Positions 1-6,451 of a stretch of 12,090 nucleotides of DNA are shown here, one piece after another. The DNA is from G963677485 sp964519405 (GTDB lineage Bacteria; Armatimonadota; HRBIN16). Location of the stretch: assembly GCA_964519405.1 (NCBI GenBank), contig CAZFLA010000105.1:1-12090 (forward strand), given 5' to 3'. Below the pieces are notes generated by a model. That model was given only the letters and a program-made list of their open reading frames with translations, was not told where the DNA came from and ran no database searches. Position 1 is the stretch's first letter, and each line of letters begins with the position of its first letter. The position numbers and the translations under genes were made by a program.

Positions 1-1
1 T

Positions 2-1024
2 GATGGTGTCGATGAGCCGCATATGAACCTGCCGGCAGGTGACTATGTGGTGAAAGTCGCCAGCAAGCGGGTGGCTCAGAATGCTGGCACCAAGGGCAAT
101 GGAATGATCAGGGTGGTAACGGGTGGATACCTAGTACCTCCTAGCAGCGGAGCCGGACTGCCGCCGTCAACACCATCGAAGTCAACAACGGTGGAAACAC
201 CCACAACAGCACAATCTGGGTCAACTGCTGCATCGACGCCTGTAAAACCTCAAGCGGTACCTGCCCTGCCATCTGGCTGGATCACCCGCAGTGTGGGTGA
301 TGTTACGGCGAGTATGCCAGCCAACTGGTCTGCTGTGAAAAGCATGAGCGGTGACCAAGGCGCCTGGTATCAAGGCAATGAGGATGTTCCAGATATCGGA
401 TTCGGCGTGATCAGGGGCGGTAAAACTGAAGATGCTTTGGAGAATCTGAACGTGCAGAGCCAAGCAGACATCACCGTGGGAGGGCTGCCGGCACGGTCTT
501 ACATCGGCAAAACTTCAGATGGTGACCTAACTGGATGGCTGATCGCCATGAAGAACCCACGACCCGATGGTCGGATGCTGTTCTTCGTGGGTGTATCCAA
601 ACCGGAAACTTGGTCCACTTACAAGCCAACTCTTGAAAAAGTGGTAGGCACCATTAAGATCGGCAGCGGAGCGAACAGCAATCCAACTACTGCGGCCAAG
701 CCCACTGCGTCGGCACCAAAGAGCACCTCAACACCCCCTGCTGCTAAGCAGGTGGTGGCCACGCTGAGTAATAAAGCCAGCCAGAACGTGCATATCTTTG
801 TGGATGGCGACACTTTTGGTGAACACAACCGGCTGACGCCGGGCCAAACCCGATCGCTGAGCATCAAAATGCCCGCAAATGGACGCATTCGGTTCACCGC
901 AGGTCGGAACGGCAAAGTCATCACCACGAAGAACTGGGATGGCGATCCTGACAATACCAAGCGGTATCCAATCGTGGTATTTGACAGCGCCGAGAGGCTC
1001 ATCATCACCACTGGCTTAAGATAA
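2..1024 (+). CDS. Multi-module protein with a PsbP/DcrB-like middle domain (5' partial)
   Basis: The reading frame is open from base 2, and the first in-frame ATG (23) has no convincing ribosome site, so the gene most likely starts upstream. Counting from that ATG, residues 1-40 look like the end of a beta-rich domain. Residues 41-80 are a Pro/Thr/Ser/Ala linker. Residues 84-214 form a compact alpha/beta module, starting GWITRSVGDVTASMPANW, that resembles the PsbP/DcrB type of fold. Residues 215-243 are a second Thr/Pro/Ala linker. Residues 244-333 are a beta-rich C-terminal module that I do not recognise. Linkers of this composition are typical of exported or surface proteins, but no signal peptide is visible because the 5' end is missing. 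No catalytic motif is apparent. The gene ends at TAA 1022-1024 and is followed directly by a terminator. The coding call is firm and the fold assignment is tentative. Confidence 0.85.
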   Translation, partial: DGVDEPHMNLPAGDYVVKVASKRVAQNAGTKGNGMIRVVTGGYLVPPSSGAGLPPSTPSKSTTVETPTTAQSGSTAASTPVKPQAVPALPSGWITRSVGDVTASMPANWSAVKSMSGDQGAWYQGNEDVPDIGFGVIRGGKTEDALENLNVQSQADITVGGLPARSYIGKTSDGDLTGWLIAMKNPRPDGRMLFFVGVSKPETWSTYKPTLEKVVGTIKIGSGANSNPTTAAKPTASAPKSTSTPPAAKQVVATLSNKASQNVHIFVDGDTFGEHNRLTPGQTRSLSIKMPANGRIRFTAGRNGKVITTKNWDGDPDNTKRYPIVVFDSAERLIITTGLR

Positions 1025-1050
1025 TACACTGCCTCTTCGGCTACGCCCCG

Positions 1051-1096
1051 TATGCCCGGCACGGTTAACAAACAGTGCCGGGCATATTTTGTGTTT
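1051..1096 (+). terminator. Rho-independent terminator of the upstream plus-strand gene
   Basis: A perfect 12-bp inverted repeat (1051-1062 with 1075-1086, core ATGCCCGGCAC) encloses a 12-nt loop. It is followed by the T-rich tract TTTTGTGTTT at 1087-1096. It lies 26 bp after the stop codon at 1024. This is a textbook intrinsic terminator on the plus strand. The minus-strand side (1041-1050) has no T-run, so it probably works in one direction only. Confidence 0.9.
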
Positions 1097-1221
1097 CTGC
1101 AATCTATAATCCATTAGGAATGAATGAGCCAAATGCAAAATAGCTATGATGTGGGATATCCGCAACAGCAGTAAGAACAGTTAAGCGGGCGCATGGTTAC
1201 CCGTCATAACTGATGGCGCAT

Positions 1222-1294
1222 TGGCATCCAAGCGCCGGCCGGAGTGAAGCGACGCCGGCAGCGAATGATAAGCCGCGCGGTGCAGGAACCCGCA
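1222..1294 (+). repeat. 73-bp dispersed structured repeat, copy A
   Basis: This block matches 6243-6315 in the same orientation, without gaps. By hand alignment about nine of 73 positions differ. The shared core contains GGCCGGAGTGAAGCGA and GCGGTGCAGGAACCC. It can fold into two hairpins: a GCCGGC/GCCGGC stem, and a short stem around loop GCAGGA (CG, bulged C, GGT paired with ACCCG). In the second stem the outer C-G pair here is a T-A pair in the other copy, which is a compensatory change. The strand given is arbitrary. No protein reading is convincing, because most differences would be non-synonymous in the open frames. It could be a structured RNA, a small interspersed element or a processing site. 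Confidence 0.75.
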
Positions 1295-1353
1295 CTGGAC
1301 GCAGTTCCCGGAGCGTCAGCTCCCGGAACGCAGTCGTATGGGTGACAAAACCC
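1294..1353 (+). other. Inverted repeats directly following repeat copy A
   Basis: An 11-position hairpin with a single C-C mismatch (1304-1314 with 1319-1329, loop GTCA) is extended by ACTG/CAGT (1294-1297 with 1331-1334). It is followed by a small GGGT/ACCC hairpin (1340-1343 with 1350-1353). It sits at the same place relative to the 73-bp core as the larger hairpins after copy B, although the sequence differs. It may be the variable 3' part of the same element. There is no T-run, so it is not an evident terminator. Confidence 0.5.
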
Positions 1354-1527
1354 GCGGCATCATGGCTGTTCTGTATCTGACTTGAAACATCAAAACAGTG
1401 ATATCTCAAGAAATTGTCTTGAGCCACCGAAAATACTGTTGTAACTGGTGCATGTAAGGTATGACAGTAGACATGAGGTGTGCACATGATAAATACCGCG
1501 CCTCGTTACCGCTTCGACAACCACCAG

Positions 1528-3732
1528 CTACTTGCGGCGTTCGCGCTTAGCCTCAAGTGGGTTGACCCTGCGAATGGCGAGCACATCGCTCATTTTTCGA
1601 ATGTGGCTGATCACCCGCCGCAGGTGATCTAAACTGGTCACACTTGGCGATATCGTCATCTGTGCGACATCATCTTGATCAAGATAGGCGTCGACTTTTG
1701 CCATATCTGCGCAGCAATCCGCCAACTGCTGTGAGATGCTGGCGATGAGTCCGGCTCTGTCTACTGCCGATATCCACAATGGCGTTTCGTAACCGACATG
1801 TGGTTCCTCTTCCCATTCCAGCCGTGTGAGATACTCGGGGTGCTCATCCAACTTCTTTTGGCAAACAGGGCAGTCGGTACGATGAATGGTCATTCTGCCT
1901 CGACGTGGTTTCAATCCGTAGACTGCATCACTTGGCAGCGGAAGGCAGCATGATGCCCGATAGATAGTAGGAACCGTCAGCTTCATGCGTGGGCCTTCGA
2001 TGTGCATATTCATCGCTCGCAAAATGGCTCGTTCGGAACTAAACATGTAATCGCCGACACCAGACAGAAACGCATCTACGCTGACACCTAGTTTCTTAGC
2101 CATCAGTTGAATGCATTCCGGTGATACCAGCTCAGAAACATCACCGTTTAGCCTTGCTGCAGTGGCGGCCAGAATCTGTTTACCCCTTCTGATGCTCTGC
2201 TGCAGTGCCTGTTTGCGTAATGCCGCTCGGATAATTCGTTGAGCAAAGGGTGTATGGGCCACACTCAGCCAGCTAATATCTGGAGCTGCCTTAGGGTCGG
2301 TGATGATCTCAACGACATCACCTTTCATGAGTTTGGCGCCTATTGCAACAGGAGTTCGGTTAACTTTAGCGCCGGCGTAATGCATACCTAACGCAGTGTG
2401 GATTCGGAATGCGAAGTCCAACGGCGTCGACCCTACCAACATCTCTACCTGATCGCCCACAGGTGTGAATACCGTGATGAGCACTCCGCTGAGGCTTTGC
2501 CTCAGAAGACGAAGATACTCATTAGCATCAACATCCTTCTCTTGCGTCCATTCTTCTAGTTGCCTCTGCAGCGTGGTCAACCGGCGGTCCAGTTTTTTCT
2601 TGTTCTCTGGTGATTCCCGTTGGCTCCAGTATGACGCCAAGCCATAGTCGGCATTGCGGTTCATCTCATCGCTGCGAATGAGGATACGCATCTGCATTCC
2701 GTTGAACCCGACAACCGTGGTATGCAGTGCCGCATAGAAGTTCGGACGGTTCCTAGCGATAAAATCCTCGAATTTGCCGGCAACCGGCGTCCACAGCCCA
2801 TGAACCACACCAAGCGTTCGGTAACAGCAGCCTACAGTCGGTACCACAACGACGATGGAAAAGAGGTCAAAAATTTTGTCTGCATCCAGCTCCAATTTAT
2901 TAGTCTTCATAACTACTTCGTATAGATGCCGTTTCTGCAGTTGAACTTTGGCGTGGATGCCCTCTTGCCTAAGTTTGTCACCCAGTTCCCGCATGGCATC
3001 GCTGAGAACGGGTTCCTGTATGGCGTAGGTTTGATCCATTTGATACCGCATGGAGCGGGCCAGATCCGGCTCTAACTCATGCAGTGCAAGCTCTTCCAGC
3101 TCAGAGCGCAGACGCCAAACACCCAGTTTCTCTGCCAATGGAGCGTAGATCTGCAGCGTTTCGGCAGCCATTCGGCTTCTCTTCTCAGGAGAGAGAGCGG
3201 AGATACTTCGCATGTTATGCAGCCGATCAGCGAGTTTTACAGCCAGCACACGAACATCCAGCGTGACCCCAATCAAGATTTTGCGCAATGTGTCCGCTTT
3301 GGCTTGAGTGTCGCAGATCTCGCGAGCTCTGCCCGGGTCGGTGGTCTCAATATCCAGTTTTCGGCGTTGAACCATACTGCGTGTGATCTTCGTTACGGAG
3401 TCGACCATCTTAGCAACTTCATCGCCGAACTCGTCCCGAACAATATCCAGTGTCACCTGAGGGCAGTCCTCAACGGTGTCATGCAGCAATGCTGCCTGAA
3501 CGGTGGCGGGGTCAAACTCCACATATGCGACTATCTCAGCAACTGCAAGCGGATGTTCGATATATGGTGTGACACCGTCGGCACGCATCTGCCCATCATG
3601 TGCTTCATAGGCGAACATAAATGTGCGTTCGATCAATCCTTCGGCACAGTCAGGGTATGCGTTGGATATTCGGTGCGCGAGTTTGATGACGCGAGACCGA
3701 AATCGGTCCGGTACAGGTGGATATGTTCTCAT
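1528..3732 (-). CDS. spoT: RSH protein with intact (p)ppGpp hydrolase and degenerate synthetase
   Basis: This 734-residue long RSH protein is predicted to hydrolyse (p)ppGpp in the cytoplasm. The HD domain (about 25-200) keeps the family residues: GQMR ending at R50, H60, the HDTVED block 84-89, and D169 in KLADRLHNMRS. The synthetase domain (about 255-370) keeps its outline but has lost key residues. GRPKHLYS is LQKRHLYE (265-272), the RxKD loop is KFED (320-323), and the family EVQIRT block is RILIRS (349-354), which removes the catalytic Glu and the Gln. Y333 and H337 remain. A TGS domain (417-478), a CC/H/C cluster (C595, C596, H617, C621) and an ACT domain (about 650-722) follow, so the regulatory half looks intact. 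Its ATG overlaps the stop of the upstream RSH gene by 4 bp, which implies translational coupling. The symbol reflects function by analogy with the proteobacterial gene; orthology to it is not shown. Confidence 0.93.
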   Translation of the reverse strand: MRTYPPVPDRFRSRVIKLAHRISNAYPDCAEGLIERTFMFAYEAHDGQMRADGVTPYIEHPLAVAEIVAYVEFDPATVQAALLHDTVEDCPQVTLDIVRDEFGDEVAKMVDSVTKITRSMVQRRKLDIETTDPGRAREICDTQAKADTLRKILIGVTLDVRVLAVKLADRLHNMRSISALSPEKRSRMAAETLQIYAPLAEKLGVWRLRSELEELALHELEPDLARSMRYQMDQTYAIQEPVLSDAMRELGDKLRQEGIHAKVQLQKRHLYEVVMKTNKLELDADKIFDLFSIVVVVPTVGCCYRTLGVVHGLWTPVAGKFEDFIARNRPNFYAALHTTVVGFNGMQMRILIRSDEMNRNADYGLASYWSQRESPENKKKLDRRLTTLQRQLEEWTQEKDVDANEYLRLLRQSLSGVLITVFTPVGDQVEMLVGSTPLDFAFRIHTALGMHYAGAKVNRTPVAIGAKLMKGDVVEIITDPKAAPDISWLSVAHTPFAQRIIRAALRKQALQQSIRRGKQILAATAARLNGDVSELVSPECIQLMAKKLGVSVDAFLSGVGDYMFSSERAILRAMNMHIEGPRMKLTVPTIYRASCCLPLPSDAVYGLKPRRGRMTIHRTDCPVCQKKLDEHPEYLTRLEWEEEPHVGYETPLWISAVDRAGLIASISQQLADCCADMAKVDAYLDQDDVAQMTISPSVTSLDHLRRVISHIRKMSDVLAIRRVNPLEAKRERRK

Positions 3733-5996
3733 GATGCGTCGTCCTCCACAGGGCCCTCTCGACGCACCTCAAGAACAGATGGGACGCTTCTACAGCGGTC
3801 GATGAGTAATCGAAGATGGCGCAGTCCGGTGACCTCACAGCTAATGCTCGTTATCGAAGTAGCGTGCTTAGTGACTCGTGACTTAAAACTGGTGATATTG
3901 GTCTTTGTGTCGCTGAAGTTGGCGACGATCTCCGGCCCAATTCCATGGCGATCCATAAACTCGATGTGCAGAGTGGTGCTGAATACCGCTGACACCAACT
4001 CATTCCAGTCGATCAACACTAACCGTTCTGGTTCTGTGCGCTGGTAGTTTTTCGCGTTGGGGCAGACATTGCGGTGCATAATCAAACCACGGCCGCGGCT
4101 GGTATACCCCACGACCTTGTCGCCAGGTATTGGCGAACAGCAGCGGGCGCGCCGAATCATGACGTTGTCCACGCCGCCCACCACGAGTTTGGTCTCTTTT
4201 TCAATCACTTTACCCGTATGCGTCGTTGGCACAGCCGCTGACGATTCGGGAAGAAGCCGCTGACCAATAGCCTGCGCTGAAGCGCGCCCATCGGCTACAG
4301 ATGCATATAGGTCGTTGATGTCATTGTAGTTCATCTTCCGTACGAGCTCTTCTAGCGCGTCTGGCTTGAGCAGCTCGTGCGGCTCCATACCGAGCCTATC
4401 GGCCTCTTTTTCCAGAAGTTCACGGCCTCGCTGGATGTTAGATGAATAATCGAGTTTCCGGAAGTAGTTGCGGATTTTACTGCGGGCATGTGTGGTCTTA
4501 ACGAAGTTCAGCCAGTCGCGGCTTGGTTCTGCGTTGGAACGGGTCATGATTTCCACAACATCACCGTTCTTCAGCTTGGTGCTGACGGGAACCATATTAC
4601 CGTTGACTTTTGCACCTACGCAGTAGTTGCCCATGTTTGTATGCACGCGGTAGGCAAAGTCGATAGGACATGAACCGGCGGTGAGGTCTACCACCTCGCC
4701 CTTCGGCGTGAACACAAACACCATATCAGCAAAGAGATCATTAACCACGCTGCCCAGGAATGTGGTGTCTTCACGTCCCTCTACCTGCCAGTTGAACAGT
4801 TGCTGTCGCAGGTCGGTCATGCGTCGCTCGAATACATCGTCGCTTGATCCGCCCTCTTTATACTGCCAATGGGCAGCCAACCCAAAGTCCGCATTACGAT
4901 GCATCTGCCAGGTGCGTATCTGCACCTCCAGCGGCTGATGGTTGGGGCCAAAAACTTTGGTGTGAATACTTTGATATAGATTGCTTTTGGGTTTGGCAAT
5001 ATAGTCATCAAAGCGGTTAGGGATGGGCTGCCACAGATCGTGCACGATACCCAGGGTGTGGTAACAGTCACCTACTGTTTCGGTGATCACACGCAGCGCC
5101 AGCAGATCGAAAATCTGATCGAGGTCAAGCTGCTCTTTAATCATCTTGTTGTAGATGCTATATAGATGCTTCGGACGGCCTTGAACCTCAGCGTTGATGC
5201 CTTCACGCTCCAGACGGTTCTTAAGGATGCCGATCGCTCGGTTGATGTCCCTCAATCGCGTCTGCCTGGTGCTGGCAACCCTAACAGCCAGCTCATGGTA
5301 AGCCTCGGGATTGCGGATCTTAAACGACAGATCCTCAAGCTCCCATTTAAGCTGCCACACACCCAACCGGTGGCTTAACGGGGCGTAGATCGCTAACGTC
5401 TCCTCAGCGATTCTCAACTGGGTTGCCTTGTCGTATAACTCAGCGGTGCGCAGCTGATGCAGCCGGTCGGCTAGTTTCAACACGATCACTCGCAGGTCAC
5501 GAGACATCGCAAGCAGAATCTTGCGCAGATTTGCAGCAGCAGCCTGCTGTATTTTCAGGCGTTGGCGACGGGTATGATCATCTTCATCCGCGGAGGGAGG
5601 GTCCATTTCTTTAAGCTCGAAGGTGCTGAGGGTGCTAACGCTCTGAACGATATCTGCTATCTCTTCGCCGAAACGCGCTTTGAGTTCGTCGAGTTTTACC
5701 AACTGAGTTGGGTAATAGGTGTTATGCAACACGGCGGCGCAGGTAGCTGGGGAGTCCATTTCAAGCCCCACTAAGATGCGGGCGACTTGGATAGGGTGAT
5801 CAAAACCGGCATCGGTGATGTTTTCGGTTTGGTGAGCTAGCGTGACATTCTTTGCAAATTCGGCGGCGTCAGCGATTCGCAGGCGTTCTTCTTCGCTATA
5901 AGTTGCGGGCAGTGCTTTCATAAGCTGCTGAACCCGCAAATCATATTGTTGAACGACCGACTCTGGGTCTATGTCATGATAATCATCTGAACCCAT
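3729..5996 (-). CDS. relA: RSH protein with intact (p)ppGpp synthetase and degenerate hydrolase
   Basis: This 755-residue long RSH protein is predicted to make (p)ppGpp from ATP and GTP/GDP, probably on the ribosome. The N-terminal HD-like domain has lost its metal site. The expected HDxxED is HNTYYP (91-96) and the GQxR segment is missing, although HP (67-68) and LADRLH (175-180) remain. The synthetase domain is fully conserved: GRPKHLYSIYNK (273-284), D297, RFDDYIA (328-334), YQSIHT (341-346) and EVQIRT (357-362). TGS (about 424-486), a Cys/His cluster (C619, C620, H641, C645) and a C-terminal ACT region (about 660-746) complete the usual long-RSH layout, suggesting ribosome-dependent control. 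Start: ATG at 5996, where only a weak GGTGG-type ribosome site lies upstream. It is the first gene of a two-gene operon. The symbol is functional, by analogy with proteobacterial RelA. Confidence 0.93.
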   Translation of the reverse strand: MGSDDYHDIDPESVVQQYDLRVQQLMKALPATYSEEERLRIADAAEFAKNVTLAHQTENITDAGFDHPIQVARILVGLEMDSPATCAAVLHNTYYPTQLVKLDELKARFGEEIADIVQSVSTLSTFELKEMDPPSADEDDHTRRQRLKIQQAAAANLRKILLAMSRDLRVIVLKLADRLHQLRTAELYDKATQLRIAEETLAIYAPLSHRLGVWQLKWELEDLSFKIRNPEAYHELAVRVASTRQTRLRDINRAIGILKNRLEREGINAEVQGRPKHLYSIYNKMIKEQLDLDQIFDLLALRVITETVGDCYHTLGIVHDLWQPIPNRFDDYIAKPKSNLYQSIHTKVFGPNHQPLEVQIRTWQMHRNADFGLAAHWQYKEGGSSDDVFERRMTDLRQQLFNWQVEGREDTTFLGSVVNDLFADMVFVFTPKGEVVDLTAGSCPIDFAYRVHTNMGNYCVGAKVNGNMVPVSTKLKNGDVVEIMTRSNAEPSRDWLNFVKTTHARSKIRNYFRKLDYSSNIQRGRELLEKEADRLGMEPHELLKPDALEELVRKMNYNDINDLYASVADGRASAQAIGQRLLPESSAAVPTTHTGKVIEKETKLVVGGVDNVMIRRARCCSPIPGDKVVGYTSRGRGLIMHRNVCPNAKNYQRTEPERLVLIDWNELVSAVFSTTLHIEFMDRHGIGPEIVANFSDTKTNITSFKSRVTKHATSITSISCEVTGLRHLRLLIDRCRSVPSVLEVRREGPVEDDAS

Positions 5997-6031
5997 ATAA
6001 GGTTAGTACCACCGTTGTCTGCTGTTTCTAT

Positions 6032-6037
6032 ATTATA
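6032..6037 (-). promoter_or_regulatory. Candidate -10 box of the RSH operon promoter
   Basis: The minus strand reads a perfect TATAAT, about 36 bp before the ATG at 5996. It would give a leader of roughly 30 nt. No good -35 box is found at 16-18 bp, so the promoter may be weak, extended or activator-dependent. Confidence 0.4.
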
Positions 6038-6242
6038 TCAGTGCCTTGTGCTCTCGTGCTGAGATAAGCGGAAGAGGCGATAGTATTGCATCGTTTGCCT
6101 GCATTATCATCGCCATATGAGCTGTTATAACCGCTTGGGGTAGGCATTGGATGTGCTTCCGATGGCTAGTGAGTGCGGAAAACTGGTTAGGTTAACCATG
6201 AGATGTTAATTGCGAAATAGCATTTATATGTAGGAGGCAGAG

Positions 6243-6315
6243 TGGCATCCATGCGCTGGCCGGAGTGAAGCGATGCCGGCCGTTAATGATAGGCCGTGCG
6301 GTGCAGGAACCCACA
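6243..6315 (+). repeat. 73-bp dispersed structured repeat, copy B
   Basis: This is the partner of 1222-1294 in direct orientation, about 5.0 kb away on the other side of the RSH gene pair. The core is conserved without gaps. The strongest fold here is GGCCGG/CCGGCC around the shared GTGAAGCGA loop, followed by the GCAGGA-loop hairpin with a TG, bulged C, GGT stem paired with ACCCA. The shared AGGAGG-like string just before it (6233-6238) is not present in copy A. Confidence 0.75.
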
Positions 6316-6427
6316 GCAGCGTTACCGCATGCTGTTGGCGATGGGTTCGGTGGCCCGTCCGTGACGGTGGCCCGTTACGGGCACTGTCACCCATCGCTGG
6401 TCAATACCGGCCCGCGTTCCGGCGGGC
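6313..6427 (+). other. Cluster of inverted repeats with multibranch folding potential
   Basis: Directly after copy B come several clear helices. ACAGCA-GCG/CGC-a-TGCTGT spans 6313-6335. A perfect 9-bp helix GCGATGGGT/ACCCATCGC (6338-6346 with 6389-6397) is continued by CGGTG/CACTG (6348-6352 with 6382-6386). These enclose two small hairpins, CCGTC/GACGG (6355-6367) and GCCCG/CGGGC (6370-6382). A last hairpin is GCCCGC/GCGGGC (6410-6415 with 6422-6427). The nested arrangement is what a structured RNA would show, but a cruciform DNA element is also possible. No T-run follows. Confidence 0.55.
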
Positions 6428-6451
6428 GTTGGCACGTCTGCTGGCAGGTTA

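Larger units (their letters stand above)
1097..1527. other. Intergenic region between the plus-strand gene and the RSH operon
   Basis: This gap of about 430 bp separates two convergent transcription units. It holds repeat copy A and its hairpins. It also has a 7-bp hairpin CTCAAGA/TCTTGAG (1405-1411 with 1417-1423) that lies downstream of the second RSH gene on the minus strand. That hairpin lacks a T-run and would be at best a weak terminator. No protein gene is convincing here. The minus-strand open frame over 1197-1487 covers the repeat and lacks a supported start. Confidence 0.6.
6038..6451. other. Intergenic region upstream of the RSH operon
   Basis: This region lies between the end of the hydrolase gene (minus strand, stop at 6452-6454) and the RSH operon. 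It contains a TGGTTA-GGT-TAACCA inverted repeat (6184-6198) that could be an operator. It also contains repeat copy B (6243-6315) and the hairpin cluster to about 6427. No canonical terminator for the hydrolase gene is visible: the GC-rich hairpin at 6410-6427 has no T-run on the minus strand. No protein gene is supported. The open plus-strand frames here arise from the GC-rich repeat. Confidence 0.55.

Noticed and set aside
1405..1423. Hairpin after the hydrolase-type RSH gene as a terminator
   Set aside because: The 7-bp AT-rich stem lacks a T-run on the minus strand and lies over 100 bp after the stop codon, so it is not called.
1197..1487. 96-codon minus-strand frame and plus-strand frames across the 73-bp repeats as small proteins
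   Set aside because: The differences between the two copies are mostly non-synonymous in the frames checked, while a paired position is compensated. This fits folding better than coding.
3079..4047. 322-codon open frame on the plus strand
   Set aside because: It lies antisense across both RSH genes, which have unmistakable domain motifs. It has no recognisable motif and crosses their junction, so it is a shadow.
1222..6315. Composite transposon bounded by the two repeats
   Set aside because: There is no transposase, no terminal inverted repeats and no target duplication visible; the copies are short direct repeats only.
6243..6427. Retron or integron attC-type element
   Set aside because: No reverse transcriptase or integrase gene is in the window, and the helices do not show a recognisable attC or msr-msd layout.
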